Shown: positions 21,597 through 35,464, numbered from the stretch's first letter. The stretch is DNA of 64,000 bases from Dermacentor variabilis (GCF_050947875.1 NC_134569.1:189902067-189966066); one strand, 5' to 3'. Numbers and translations: made by a program. Notes: a model not told the origin generated them from the sequence alone.

Positions 21597-24500
21597 TCAA
21601 ACTTTATAGAGGGAACTGCTATCAAAACCTCGTACCAGATGTATTTGGCCCAAGTCAGCCATCACATCTTGTACCTCTGGCTCTGTGGAGATTATCTGCG
21701 TCTCCTGTCCTACTTCGAGTATAGTGTATGGTCCTGCTTCGCGTACAGATGAGGGTGCCAATTCGGGGTCATGTGCAGTCAACGGCACGAAAAAGCCTGC
21801 TGCTGGACAACGCTCTCCGAGGGCAAGCTGGCCAACCTCTGTGCGATCTGCAACTGTGAGCTCGGGGCTGTTCGGGAAAGCACCACCAAAGGCTTGTTGC
21901 ACATCTGCCTGGTGCTTACAGAAAGCACCCTGGCTCGCTGCCCTGCAGCTGCATAGCCCTATGTGTACCCATACCTATGTCCCAGTTCCAGAAGAATTAG
22001 GAACATGGTAGCGATTTTGTTCTACTTCTACAATTTATTTTTTTTTGGGGGGGAGGGGATTCCGGCATTTTTTGCAGAAGGTGCTCCTAGCCAATCCGGG
22101 GGGTTGGTTCCTGATTGTGTTTGTGGCGCAGCAGCCGCATTTCGAAGTATTTCTCCCAATTAGTAATTAATAATTCAGTTAAAGCTACTGCATTGTAGGC
22201 TTTTGTTCTGTTTAGGATGATCTTTAGAATACGGACAGAAGCCTCCGAGTAGTTATTTGTGTTTTGTCCTCTTCTAGAAGAGCACCCACTCACATTGGCG
22301 GAAAAGAAACATGTTCGCTTTCTGAACATAGGGCATATGAGGCTGGGACCGAAGCTCTGCAATGGCTGTCTCAAGCTCGTGCTCCTCCTTTGCATAGAGA
22401 ATCTGAAACACAAGTTCAAGCATGCATTTCTGTGTTAGCATTTTGTTTTCACCATATATCTCATCTGCTATTTGCATTTTTCTGGTAAACCAGAGCACTG
22501 CAGCTATTGAAAATTATAACCTTTCCAGAAAAGACTTCCACGAGTAAAAAGTACAGTATCATGATTTTCTTCGTTTCATTGAATGTGTCAGTGATAGCAG
22601 GAACTTAACTTTCAGCATGAGTTCTCTTCGGCTACATATTTTTTTTTATTATAGAATCACTTGTATGCTGTGTTCCTTTTATTATTTTATTTTGTCATTG
22701 CTAAAATATTTCCTAATTTAATGCTAATTTGCCACTACTTGCATAGGCCTTTTGGAAAAGGCAGTAAAATGGGTTGCGCTTTGTTGGTTATCAATTATCA
22801 AAAAAGACATTTAAGTGGTGATAATTTCGCTTGAAAATAAGTTATTAGAAGATACTGGAAACTCGATATCCAATTCTTAGTGCGGGTTTGTTCTGTGCCT
22901 ATCGGCATGGGTCATGTGCGCTCACTGCTTTGTCCCTCCAAGTATGCTCTGTTTCTGCCTTTAGATGGGAATATTCCTAAAATATAGTACTTTTTCTAGT
23001 AATGTGTGTTTGTGAGTGCGTGTGTGTGACATTCGCTTCTGTGCTATGTGTTCTGATTCATGCTAGCCCAAGAAAAGTCATAGCCAAAATTTTCTGGCTG
23101 CTCTTATTAATCTTAATTGAAAGCCGTTGCCTTAAAAGTGCGTAGAGATGGTACGGCATGCGCGGAAGCATGAAAATAATAATTTTTGCCACTTTCTTGC
23201 TCTAATTATGAATAGATTACTTGGTGTGGAGGGACAGGATTGCTGCACTGTTTTGGTATTTTATTTGTATAAAATATGCAGCAAACAAGAACAAATTTAA
23301 AAATAACAAGGGTATGAATACACTGGGAAGATTGCTGAGTTTAGAGTGACACAAGAGGCCTTCGCTGGAATGCGAAGGCTTGTTTTTGAAAATATTTTAC
23401 GTTCTTACCTCAGACAGCGCTCCCATGAATGTACAAATTACGTAACTGTGAGAGACGTGACAGAGCACTACAAGCATGAAAAATTTGGATTAGCGTGCTG
23501 GGTGGCATGAGGGTCCTCCCGTGGTCTGTTTTTGTCGACTGCACATTATGGTGAAACAGTGCCGACAGGTCGTCTTGTCCTGTCCAGTTTTTAAAACGTC
23601 CCGTCGTCTGCACTGCTTCGGCATAATGCTGTGCTGGTTGTGTTTTGATATTATGGTAGGGTCTACATTGTAATCGGAGTGAGAGAGTAAACAAGGTCGT
23701 TCACGTTACCTCTGGGATGATGCACGCAATTAGGTCAGCTCAATTATTCCAACAGTAACAAAGACATTTAACTTATTCTTCATTTCTTTCGCAGGCAAGT
23801 TGAAGTGTGAGGTACATGAACGGCGTGTTACTTTTTTACAAGTTTAGCTGCAAAGAACTCATCCTATTTCAATAAAGAAGCGCTAATAGATTGAACCCCA
23901 GCCACAAAATAATGCATAGCATGCGATCACATGGCAAAATGGGCCTCTGCACCTTATAGCGGCGCACACTTGCTCCCGACACCAATATTTCAGCATGTGC
24001 ATCCTTCCACAACTGCAAACATGAATATTTTTGGTGTTTTTGTCACGGGCGCTCGAAGTATGCCAGTTTTTGTGGGAGCTGTCGCTTATCTCTTAGAATT
24101 CCCGCAAGTTACACGGCTTAAGGAATAAAATGAAGTTTGCGCTGTTCACGGTGTTTGCACTCTATCACTAATGTGACAGCACATATCATGTGTGCTTCGT
24201 AACAAGTGCGCAGGGGTTCTTCCTTACTTTCATTTCTTTCTTACCTAGCTTCATTTGTTGTCCCCTTTCCGCCTATGTGCTTTTTCACGCCTTGGAACAT
24301 GCTAGAGAATTCGTAGTGTAGAACAGACTAACCAAATATTGTAGTTTCTAAACGCACTGTGCATGCACATTGTTTAATATCAATGCCTAGTCGCGTGACC
24401 CTGTCGTAACACTTGGTGTTCTATTGGCCTATGGTGCATTTCTGTGCATCATAATGTTACACTGCATAGCACTCCGCAACGTGCAAAGTACTGCACACAT

Positions 24501-27500
24501 TGTAAGGTGCAGAGTACTTGAAACAGGAATCCTTGTTACGTAGGCATCGTAGGGCAGCTGTTCGATAAAGGTTCTGCCGCCAACATATTCGTAATGTGAA
24601 GAGTTCTCACAAGTGCCGATAATGGTCTCGTTGTTTGCTATAGCTGCTTATTAATTATTGTGCCGTATTTAATATGCCATGTTTAGTGAGCAAACTAAAG
24701 CATCCTGAAATCCAAGCGTTACGAGCCAATGTACACCTACCAGTCTAAGATGAAAATAGAGCACAAAAAATATTTAAGCTGACAAAAACTTTGAGACTTT
24801 ATAAATACATAACTGCAGTAGTTCACACTTTCATTCCAGAGGTTTTGATGACACTGCGTTAAGTCTTCTTAAATATTTTAATGCCTTGCTGCATAGAGGG
24901 CCTCTGAAATTGTTCGAACAAATTTTCTAGACGCATAGGGTTCAGCTACGGTACATCATTTGCATCACAACTTGCCGGAAGCGCCTAATACTTAGATAGC
25001 TACGGACGATTACAAGTTGCCCTTCTCTATAGCCATGCATTTTCACCCCAACTCGTCGCCGAGTGATTGGAGCGACGTTTCCCCTTCACTGGCTCTGTGT
25101 CACGATGGCACGTCGTGTCGTCCATTTCCGGTTGTCAAGGAGGAGGCGAATGAAGCCTCTCCAAACTCTCAGCCAGCCGCTTGGCAGCATTCTATCGCAG
25201 CGCCAAGCGTGTTCAGTATTCCGTTAACCACAGGCGGGATAGGCATTTCGACGGATGGGTGGAAGCATAAACTCCAGCTGACAAACCAGCTATAGCGTAG
25301 ACGTATGTGAGCGGCCAGACCGGTCTGCATGGTCCAGCCACCTGGTGGCTCAGAGCTTAGCCAAACAAAGAGGTAATGTTGCTCTAGCCAAGTGTAAAAT
25401 ATTTTAAACATTCACAAAAGCAATACATTCACGATTACGCTCCTGAAGAAAGTTTACGCCAGGAGTAAAGTAGAATAGACTTCGTTACATCTACTGTGCT
25501 TGGTGGAGCTTTTGCAAGCAGGCGGCTGCACCATGCAGACCTTTCACCTTTGCGCTTCTGCTCATCCTGTAAAACGGCAGGGTCAAACGCCCGTGTTCAG
25601 TCCGCTTGCGCTTGAGTTTACCCAAATAATGGACGCTTGAAACACTGTGTGGCAGTAATCCTTAGGCGTAAAGTGACGGCCGCAAACGCACAAATCCTGG
25701 CGGCGATCGCATAGCGACAGCCTGATGCGATGTAGCCACTCCGCTCGTCTGCTACCTCGTAGAGGGACGCCAGGTCGCACCTTAAATATTACCAGTCGCA
25801 AGGTTTGCGGTTCCCAACATGAGAAGGGCGACCAACGGTGCTTGCCAAAATAAAGATCGAGATCAACACTGACCGCGCAGCTAGAAATTAACACGGAGCA
25901 CGTTCGAACAAGAGCAGACACTTCCTTTCTGCCGGAAGTGCTTAAGTGTAGTGAGAAATTGTCCTGGTGCATTCTCTTTCTGTTACCTTATTTTTATAGA
26001 AACAATATAACTAGCATTCCAACTATGGCGAACAACATTTGTTCACCACAAAGGTCGAAAAATTATCGATGACGCGCCCTGGGCAGCCTATCGGAGAGCT
26101 GACCTACTGGCGTCAATAGGACAACTTGCGACATATGCTCAGGGGAGGATGAAAATTCAGCCGAGTGACGTGCTGCGATTGGTAGCGATGTACGTTTTTT
26201 ATAACCTTATAATAAATTACAGGCTTTGCGCGGAGCACTTAGATGCGTCAATTGACGGTCAGAAGGACTTACCTTAACAACTCAGTACGTTTGTACAAAA
26301 TCAGCAAAATCGTTTCAGGGTACCTTTAATACTTATCGTAATTTACGCAATAAATATTATAATTATCTGAAGCATTACTCTACCTTCTTTAGAGCTGCCA
26401 TCAGCTGATGTCTTTCTCCTTTCGCTATGCTGTTCTGTGCTTACTTGAACCAGCGCCACTCTGCTTGCAAAACATGAAAATGGCATGCCTGGCGGAGTGC
26501 CCCACATCACGCAGGGCTTCTTTTTCCGCTCTGGCATTGTCCGACATGAACGCGCAGGGTTTTTCCTGCGCATGGGAAAAATACCATCTGTTAGTAGTGT
26601 TATGCAGCACTTTATTTTGTATATTATGACCTATTATGCTGCAACAGCTCATTGGTCACCTTGGAGTGCAAGTCATAATGGGCACATATCGGCAAAAAGC
26701 ATGCATGCACTAGAGCGGTTATTTTTCATTCGAAAGCACGCTCTGTAAGCACAGAATCGTTGCTTGCGCTAAACAAAGGCACCTTTGAAAAGAGTGCCGC
26801 CACCCTCCTTTACCCTCTAAGAAAATGATGTTAAGATCATTCTAGCCCACAAAAGAAGACAGGCCATGAGTGAAGGGAGTCAGAGGCTTTAAGGAAAGAC
26901 AACAAAGTAAATGTGAAGACAGAAATGTATCTGGAAATTATCCTGCCAGTATGCCACATTACCCTGACGTGAGTGCGTACCTTTTTAACGTTTCTAATTG
27001 GTATGTTAGCTCGTTTCTAGCTAGCAACATATGTAGGAACATTATCATGTAACAATGTTCTACTTCGCACTTCGTCAACTACCCTTCTAGTTATTTATTT
27101 ACGTGTTTCACCTTGGTACATGTTGTGTCATGCTTTATTTATGGCCTATTAAAACTTTGCTCCCACTGTACTTGCACACCGTAAACTCAAGGTCATCAGT
27201 ATAATTCAAGCAATATGTCATTGCTGCCCTGATAGATGAATTACTAAGTGTCTTTATGAACCTGTTCGATGTAAAGAAACATGTTGTGTAGTGTAGGCTG
27301 CAGTTTCCATATTTTTGCTTTACAATGCTAATTCATAGCTGAACAGTGAATAAAATTCAGCCAGATTATTCATATAAAATATTCCTTTAGAGCCTGCCTC
27401 TGCACCCCTCCTATCCCTTTTCTTTCATTTATTTGTTTGAAAAAATCTGGTTCGTGAGGGGGAAAATAAACTGACAAATACTTTGTATTGAATATTGTGC

Positions 27501-29650
27501 CACTTCGTGGCTACAGTGACAGCATGGTGTCAGTTTCTATAGCTTTTTCGCCTTTGTGGAATAAGATGAGGTGAAGTTATTCGCCCGTTACCCTTTAGGT
27601 ACCTTGACAGGCAGTGTAGCCCTTTAAGATCAAACAGGTCAATAAATTGAAGAAAAATAAAAATAAAAACGGAATTGCAAGACTACGTCGCTGCTCCCTC
27701 AGGTCTTTTAAGGTGCACCATGTGCTAATAATTTGGTACTTGGTATTCGAAAAGGTCCTTAAAAGCATTCTAGCTTAACTCAATGTCATAAGTAATGATG
27801 TCATTATATGTGTTTTGGCCTAACTATCTCTGCCGTTCTCATAACAGGCGCAGATAATGTACCCGAGTCAGTGCCCTTTGTGCCCCCCCCCCCTTCCCCC
27901 ACTACAATGAGCAAGTTCTGCCCCTGCTGTGTGCCCAGTCCGGTTGTCGCACTATGTTCCCTTTCGATGTTTGTTGGAGCTTTCGGACGTCTTGGCCTTG
28001 TGGTGTTACGACTGTTCTGCTTTTAGAAGTTGCACATATACCAAAGCATTTGAACTGCTGTTCCATGTTAGTCTCACGTGTTTTCGTTGAAGTACAATGC
28101 CGAGGCAGTTGTCACCTTGCTCTATTCAAAGGTACCTAATTGGCTATTCATACAGCTGCTTGCCGAGTGATGACTACCAGGTTTTGAACGCAGTGCCTAA
28201 ATTTCACTAAAACTGAGATTTCAATTTCACAGTTGCATTGGATTTGCTTTGACATTGTTAGGAATAAAATGCTTTAAATAAAATACAAAAAGGGTTGTTG
28301 CCAAAGCATTTGGGATAGTTCTCGAGAAGCTCAAAGGCAAGCCGATAGGCTTCTCTGCTCTGACTGCGGTGTATAAGCACAGATACAGGAACTGCGCCTG
28401 CTTTGGTTGCTGTCAGAAGTATTGTAGCCGTATTCCCATCCATATCGCACGATGAAGTCGAATCTACAAGAAATATGTTCTGCGCAGATTCCAGGGACTA
28501 GACACGGCGCATGATAGACGTTACGACTAGCGCTGCCCAGCCACTATCTGATGTTTGGCAAGCGCCTTACGTAAGCTCCTGCATATTTGCCACAAAAGGT
28601 GCAAAGTTAACGGGGGGGGGGGGGGGACTAAGTTGCATTGATAGAAGCAGAACATACAAGTTATGATGCTTATTTTTTATCATAGGGAACTGGCTGAAAG
28701 GATTTCTGCTACTTTTTTGTTTCATTAGTTAGCGGTCAAGCGTTTTTTCTGTCTTCTTTTTTTGCAGCCTCAATTCTTCCAGTAAAGAAGACATTAAATG
28801 CTCGTGTTTATCATATGCTGGCTAGATGTACATGAACAAAATTCTCGAGCAGTGTTTTACCGCAATATTTGGGTGAATCATATTCTACAATAGCGTTATG
28901 TGGTCCACTACGCGCAAATGCATCAGCGTGACCAATAGATGGTACCGAAATCGTCAACGCCGCAAAGGGTAAGAACACGTGCAAAAATGCTCGGATTGAC
29001 GCCGCATTTGTGAGGACGGTTTCTGTAAACAAGGTAAATTAATGGGTTTGAAAGGAACATTATGTAAATTACGGTCTGGGTGGCAATGGAACCCCGGGCT
29101 TCTGGGATGCGAGACAAGCGCTCTTCCCCGACGCCACCGCGGCTCCACGGTTCTGGCTGTGTAAAGTGTGCATAGTGCGTGCGTGATTGCATACGTGACG
29201 TGGCAGCGACTAAAGATGTTTCACCAAGGGGACTACACTGCTTTTGAAATCCTAGACGTAAGCAGTCTCAAGTTTGCCTGCCAAAGTTTTATATCTTTTA
29301 TTGCATTAGGAGCAGTTCAGCATTTTTATTACTGCTAAGAAATCACCTTCATGAGGAAGCTTACCTCCAGCTGCATATTCATCCACTTTCTCCGGTAGCT
29401 TTGCCACAGGATTCCCTGCTGGTCCGTATTTAGCCTTTCTCCACTCTTGATGCCAAATGTAAACACTTCCTGTCGGAGAAGTTCATGATGCAGGATTGTC
29501 TCTGCCGGTGTCATGCTCTCCTAAAAGTACTCGGAGAAGCCACTTCTTGCTTCAGGGCTTGCCCGTAGTAGACGGAGGGCATCAACAGACTCAGTGCTGT
29601 GGTTGTGCTTCTCGCTCAACTTAAACACAGCAGGCGATGGTACCGCCTTG
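21597..29650 (-). pseudogene. MULE-type transposase gene with SWIM zinc finger, decayed
   Basis: Five exon-like blocks lie in the right order on the minus strand. About 29650-29365 has KLSEKHNHS and a gtaagc donor but an internal TAG. 28479-28300 starts after a cag acceptor and gives FLVDSTSSCDMDGNTAT with TKAGAVPVSVLIH, matching the first catalytic region of MULE-like proteins in my memory. 26565-26345 reads PCAFMSDNARAEKEALRDV and then shifts frame into CHFHVLQAEWRWF. 22429-22090 gives LYAKEEHELETAIAELR, a stop, then NTNNYSEASVRILK in another frame. 21985-21597 carries a SWIM finger, CSC (21953-21945) to CKH (21920-21912), then FPNSPELTVADR. Stops and shifts make it a pseudogene. Terminal repeats were not found. 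The long gaps between blocks hold nothing else recognised except a possible THAP-like block at 25583-25972. Confidence 0.72.
25583..25972 (-). pseudogene. Possible THAP-like domain fragment
   Basis: A 129-codon frame contains LVIFKVRPGVPLRGSRRAEW, then LHRIRLS and LCVCGRHFTPKDYC. This resembles the middle and end of a THAP finger (W, then C-x2-H-F). The amino-terminal C-x-C pair is not in frame, so it would be broken. It lies inside the span of the MULE gene but fits no part of it. Tentative. Confidence 0.4.
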
Positions 29651-31103
29651 CGCAAGAATTCATGACTTTTTGGCGCCTTTATTCACTTTCTTATTTTAAT
29701 GTCAACTCTTGTCGGACAGTCACTATTGCGTCCTGCTGCAGTTTTGTTGCGCTTACTGTACTGGCAATGGCATGCCTTGTAATAGTAATAGACCATCCTG
29801 CAGGTGAAATGTAATTGCACACATATGGTGGAAACATTAAAATACTCTCCACCACAAACCTGGTGCGTGGTGAAATTGTAGAGAACATAAAATGCGTCAC
29901 ATTTAACCAGTCTCACATAAGCTTATTACTCGAAGTGAATTCAATATTATTTGCTTCATTTCTAAGAATGGAAAATGGTGGCAACAAAGCATAGCTTAGT
30001 GGAGTTTGCCATACGGTTTAGCTGGTGCTGGACCATATAATCTGTTGCTTTCGATTACAAAGGCACTAAACAAGTTTGGTCCAAAACAAGAAGAATTCTT
30101 GACATCTATAAAAAGCTGTCGTGAGCAGACGAACCACATTTTCCCACTCATTGAAGAGGGAACCTCCAATTAAGATTCCTCACTTCCTCCAGAGACTTTG
30201 GAACCCCATACTTCTTCTCATGCTTCCTGAGACACTAGAAGAGAGCCTGTGCTTAGAGAAGAGCGGTGTGTTTGTGGCATGGTTCTTTCGAATCAGTAAT
30301 TGTCATGTATCTCCAGTGTTACACTAGTCGCATAAAAAAATTCAAGTGAAAAACATTCTTTTGAAGACACTTTACAGCCACCAATTGATAGCACAAATTC
30401 CCTCCTCGCTCTTGTGCGGGGCCTTGAAGTGTTGATGTTCCACTTTGAAACCAGCACTTCTATTCATAGTTACAGCCACATTATCGTGGTATTGTGCTCA
30501 TATGCATACGCAGTATTTATTGTAATTGAACACCAGTGCTTGCTCGTGCAAACATATCGATTTAATGTTCGCTTGACATGGCACTGTAGTTGATAATTAC
30601 CTACAATGTCGTGATGTGTTGCAATACATATATGACGTCTTACCATATTGGCCTTTAGTTTTATATAAAACCATATAGCATATGAACGCAGTATATGTAG
30701 TGTACATATTCCAAAATTGAAGCAAAATGCAAGAGTGTCATAGCTACTTTCATCATGCTGTGTATAATGTGCACACTTGTATAAAAGTAACTGGGACATA
30801 TCTGCATTTTGCCCCACATATTATCTATGCATATCTGAAAAGTAGTGCTAATTAAAGAACTTGATGGAAACAAAGCTCTACATCTACAACAGGCCACGAT
30901 TATTTCAACGTAGTACGAGCCGTGATGTCGTGAATTAAATATATTTATTTTGTGTTTGCAAAGGTGCTAAATGTTAGGTGCGATGTTTTAAGTAACGCGT
31001 GTCTGACACTGTAGGCATTGCAGATGCACATACCATAGTTTTATCTCGCCAGTCATTTACCTCGGAATACTATTGTGCACGAATACACAACATTTAGCAT
31101 AAA
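29651..31103. other. No gene recognised
   Basis: AT-rich sequence. The short ORFs do not resemble known proteins. It may include upstream exons of the decayed MULE gene that I cannot identify. Confidence 0.5.
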
Positions 31104-31115
31104 AAAAAATATTGT

Positions 31116-31362
31116 GGAACCGCCGTGGTTGCTCAGTGGCTATGGTGTCGGGCTTCTGAGCACGAGGTCGCGGCATCGAATACCGGCCACGGCGGCCGCA
31201 TTTCGATGGGGGCGAAATGCGAAAACACCCGTGTACTTAGATTTAGGTGCACGTTAAAGAACCCCGGGTGGTCGAAATTTCGGGAGCCCTCCACTACGGC
31301 GTGCCTCATAATCAGAAAGTGGTTTTGGCACGTAAAACCCCATAATTATGTATATATATTAT
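31116..31362 (+). repeat. Ruka-type tRNA-derived SINE
   Basis: The head GGTTGCTCAGTGGC resembles an A box and GGCATCGAATACC a mutated B box. The body and AT-rich tail follow the same order as the other two copies. Flanked by a 12-bp duplication, AAAAAATATTGT, at 31104-31115 and 31363-31374. This copy differs from the others at several positions, including the B box. Confidence 0.85.
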
Positions 31363-31374
31363 AAAAAATATTGT

Positions 31375-33466
31375 CCCGTTTACTACACAATACATACCAC
31401 AATTGCATGAGCGCTAAGCTACTATAGTAAAACGTGGCAGAAATAGGGAGATTTTGTCGTGTACTTTTTAATTTTTCATTTTCAACAACTCTTACTCTCC
31501 CATGAGAATAAAAGTTTGTCCTGTGTACTGCACAATAGGTAGCGCATTTTTCTGCATTCAGTGCATGAACAATGAACTAGTCAGTAAAAAATTACGAATA
31601 TATGGTAATTATGTATGTTAAAGTAAATGATTTAGGCATTTTTTCATATTTCTTTTTGTCTTGTAGACCATATGCGAAATTCCGTAAGCAGGGGAAGTCC
31701 CGCATGGCTAACGTTCCCTAACCAAGCTGGCCGTGTTCCAGCTAGTGCCATTGCTAAAATTGAGAGACGCGTTTTCAAAGATGGTGCGTGGGAGGGAAGG
31801 CAGCAGAAATGATGACACCTTGATTTACGATTCTAACCCGACGGCCACCATCGCGTACGTGGTTAGGTTAAACTAGGTGTACGGAACTCGCACGTGCGGA
31901 ATTTCGCATATCGCCCATATAGCTTCCCTTAAAAAATGTTTCGAAAGCTATTATAGCAGTTTCATTTTTGTACAGCACTGTTTTGCCAGACTGATACGAT
32001 GGTAATCACTTTGTGCAGTTCGTTTGGTAATATTTCATAATCAATGACGTGTTTGTCGCCGCCATGCACTGCTGCATCCATTCTTCCGCAAAATTTGGAT
32101 CTGCGATGTTCATTCGCAGGACTCTCACATCGGATGTCGACGCAGTCGGTGTTGCCGAAATTGTGACAGGAAGCTGATCCGGGCACCGGAAAGTTATCAG
32201 TGCAGCCCATATCGCACGCGATTTCCTCGGCCCCAACCTCTAATTGGTCACCAGATAGTTTGCACGACGTTGTCCACATGCGCCTTTCCTGCACCAATCT
32301 CGAACAAATCTTCACCGAAAACTCCAAAATAGATGCTTGAGGGCATTGCGGTCGCAGCTTAGCGCATTCGCTGGAACAACTTGGGAGTCTGGCCTTGACA
32401 GGTGGATGAACAGCGCCGGCGGCGCGCGCGCGCGCTTATTTATTCTCCCCTAACAGGTGACATGAGCGTACGTCTACTGTTGAGCTAAATTGAAACCAAA
32501 AAAATAAAGAAGCGACAGAAGCACGCGGCTGAGAAGGCGCATCGCTTGTCGTGCACTTTGTTTTCTTCCATCTTGGCAGTATTATTTTATTGAAAAGACG
32601 GCAATGATTTTGGTTTCGCAACTGACTGTTCGCGAATATTTTAAAGTTTGGGTTACGTTTTCGCCACACTTTGCGGTTGCGGGTGGTACCTTGTTGATAG
32701 TGCCACTTGTTGATGTGTTACGTTGTTTCGGGTGCAGATACGCCCGCCTTGGCCCCTCCTACTCTACAGTTACGTGTTCTGTGAAGGTTTTGTGGCTTAC
32801 AAGCGGGTGAAAGAAATGGGCTGACACGCAGAACAGTAGCGTTCCTAATAGAACCGGCTCTGTTTCGCTAACCGGTGGTGAATATTTGCAGCACACACCA
32901 CTGATCCCCGCAAGCTAGATTTGACAGACATTTACTATCGCCACCACACCAAAAAAAGCTGGGCGCAACGCGATAAGGAGGAATCGTTTTGGTAGAATCA
33001 AGGGAGGTTCCCACCACGTCTGCGACGAGGCAGTTTCCATTACTTGTTAATTCCTGTCACCAGATGCCACTGTAAAATGTTTCAAACGTGACGTCCATCG
33101 GTAGCATTCTGCGTGATTCGCATGGCAAGTCACCATGGTTTTTGTTCCCGGAAAGGTAAATGAAGTTTCTTTTTTGCAATGACTGCTTATATTGCGGTAG
33201 GATTTAGGAGCCCCGTCATGTTTTTGTTGCCGTGCATCAAATTTGTTGAATACACGTCTCTCATTCGAGCTCCCCTGTATCAGGCATGGTTGAGTCATGG
33301 CCTAATGGTTCCAACTTCCTTGATCGCTCTCCCTATTGTTTGCTTATTGTCCGTACGTAACATGGTGTTGAGAGCAATGTACCAAGAAAAACACGACCAA
33401 AGAGGTTGCTTGTTATGCCTGAGCGCAGGGAGGAAAGAGTCGATCTTTTCACCTGCTGCGGCTCTT
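31375..33466. other. No gene recognised; one unassigned 121-codon ORF
   Basis: A minus-strand ORF at 32327-31962 has a cysteine-containing sequence without recognised motifs, next to a CpG-rich GCGCGCGC run at about 32415-32436. It could be an exon, but nothing supports that. The rest is AT-rich. Confidence 0.4.
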
Positions 33467-33592
33467 TTATTTTTTTATTTATTTATACATACTGCAGCCC
33501 GTTCGGGCTATGACAGGAGTGGGTGTACATGCGAGGAAAACTGATTATGATATGCAGAAACAAGAACATAGAAATATAAAGATGTGAAGGAA

Positions 33593-35464
33593 CTATACAT
33601 CAGCAATAGCATTTAAAAATTGAGAAATGGGTAACAAACGAACTTCGGCAGGTAACAAATTCCACTGTTCAATCATGCGGGGAAAAAAACTGTATTTGAA
33701 AGTGTTAGTGCGTGGATGGAGTGGTCTGATATTAGAGGCATGATAAGCTCTAGTTGAAGTCGGGCAAGCTGGCATTAAAATGGAGGGATCTGATAGGTGA
33801 CAAAGAGAGTTCTTATAAGAATAGAAAATCTTCAGAGATTCTATGTGCCGCCGCCTAGAAAGAAACTGGAGGTTTAATTCCGTAAGAGCAGCTGATGGTG
33901 AAAAGTCTCGGTCGAAGCGACGGTAAACAAAACGAATAGCCTTCCTCTGGACAGACTCAATACAATTAATTTCACATTGTTTATGTGGATTCCATACGGA
34001 GGAAGCATATTCTAAAATTGGGCGAATCAGTGTTTTATATGCTACTGATTTAGTGTCCCTCGGAGCAGCAGACAACGTCCGGCGAATGTAACCAAGTTTT
34101 TTTAACGCTTTACTACAAATGTAATCTATATGTTTAGACCAAGACAAAGTGGGTGTAAAAATGACGCATAAATATTTGTATTGAAAAACTCGTGTTAGTG
34201 GTACACCGTGGCATATATAATCATAACATACGGGCATGTGTCTGTGAGTAAAAGACATTACAACAGTTTTATCAAAATTTATGCTCATTTTCCAAGTAGC
34301 ACAACAGTCACAAAATGAAACAAAGGAATCTTTAAGGCGCTGATGATCAGCTAGTGAATCAACTGGGCTGTACATAACACAATCATCTGCATAGACGCGT
34401 ATTTTTGAAGTAACATGGTCTGGAAGGTCGTTAATAAACAATAAGAATAGTAGAGGGCCAAGCACGGATCCCTGTGGGACTCCTGAGGTGACGTCGACTA
34501 AAGACGAATCCGCAGAATCATAGCATACGAATTGGGAACGCAAAGAAAGGAAACTGGAAATCCAAGACACTAACTGAGGGTTATTTAGAATATTATGGAG
34601 TTTCAAAAGCAATTTAGAATGTAGTACTGTGTCAAAAGCTTTCCTAAAGTCAATGAAAATGGTGTCAATCTGATTACCTAAGTCGATGTAATGGGAAAGG
34701 TCATGAGTGAACTCCGTAAGTTGTGTTACAGTACTAAAACCGCGCCTGAAGCCGTGCTGAAAGCTGCTTAATAGGTTATTATTTTCAAGGAACAGTATTA
34801 TATGCTTATATATTATGTGTTGTAGTATTTTACATGAGGTTGCAGTTAAAGAAATAGGCCTATAGTTAGATAAAAGCTGCCTGTCACCAGATTTATATAA
34901 AGGTAGTACTTTAGCTATTTTCCAGGAAGAAGGCACAACGCCACTATTAAGCGACTTCTGACATATAATAAACAGATATTTAGATGTCCATAGCGAGAAT
35001 CGTACTAAAAAGGAATTCGGAATTCCATCAGGGCCGGCTGGTTTTTTTGTATCTAAGTTTAGTATGAGATTCAAAACACCTTCTAGCCTAATGTTGATAT
35101 CATCAATTGCATATGAATAGCTAGTTGCAAATATTGAACGACTGGAATCATCTGAGGCGAATACTGACTGAAAATATGTATTAAATGCTTCTGAAATCTC
35201 TAATGGATCGTTAACAACACTGTTGTTGATATTAAAAGATGTGGAAGAAGAAGAGCCAGGAGATATGAAAGACCAGAATTTACGGGGGTTAGACTTGAGC
35301 AGTTTCGGCAACTGAACAGGATAGAAGAAATTTTTGGCCGAGGTAGTTTTTTTCTGAAGTTCATTTTTTACCTGAGCGTACAAAACGCATGCCTCAGGAT
35401 TATTCGAGCGTTTAGTGCGAAGTCTACCAGCACGTCGCGATAAGTGCAGCAGTTCTCGGTTCAT
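33593..35464 (-). CDS. LINE A reverse transcriptase region, intact frame
   Basis: 623 codons open to a stop at 33593. The RT signature blocks run in order: LNLDTKKPAGPDGIPN, YRPISLTATSCK, FQHGFRRGFSTVTQL, FIDFRKAFDTV, SGVPQGSVLGPLLF and YADDCVMY, the catalytic YADD box. The thumb follows, and a carboxyl-terminal WNLLPAEV-type block typical of CR1/L2 elements closes it. No lesion is seen. The first ATG at 35464 is not the real start: the frame belonged to one polyprotein with the endonuclease upstream before the SINE inserted. The enzyme primes cDNA synthesis from nicked target DNA. Confidence 0.9.
   Translation of the reverse strand: MNRELLHLSRRAGRLRTKRSNNPEACVLYAQVKNELQKKTTSAKNFFYPVQLPKLLKSNPRKFWSFISPGSSSSTSFNINNSVVNDPLEISEAFNTYFQSVFASDDSSRSIFATSYSYAIDDINIRLEGVLNLILNLDTKKPAGPDGIPNSFLVRFSLWTSKYLFIICQKSLNSGVVPSSWKIAKVLPLYKSGDRQLLSNYRPISLTATSCKILQHIIYKHIILFLENNNLLSSFQHGFRRGFSTVTQLTEFTHDLSHYIDLGNQIDTIFIDFRKAFDTVLHSKLLLKLHNILNNPQLVSWISSFLSLRSQFVCYDSADSSLVDVTSGVPQGSVLGPLLFLLFINDLPDHVTSKIRVYADDCVMYSPVDSLADHQRLKDSFVSFCDCCATWKMSINFDKTVVMSFTHRHMPVCYDYICHGVPLTRVFQYKYLCVIFTPTLSWSKHIDYICSKALKKLGYIRRTLSAAPRDTKSVAYKTLIRPILEYASSVWNPHKQCEINCIESVQRKAIRFVYRRFDRDFSPSAALTELNLQFLSRRRHIESLKIFYSYKNSLCHLSDPSILMPACPTSTRAYHASNIRPLHPRTNTFKYSFFPRMIEQWNLLPAEVRLLPISQFLNAIADV

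Noticed and set aside
31120..31195. tRNA-like sequence (also at 35590-35665 and 57440-57515)
   Set aside because: It is the head of a SINE with a common body, tail and target duplications, not a tRNA gene.
31962..32327. 121-codon minus-strand ORF
   Set aside because: No recognised domain, no splice partners, and another overlapping frame is also open; kept only as a remark.
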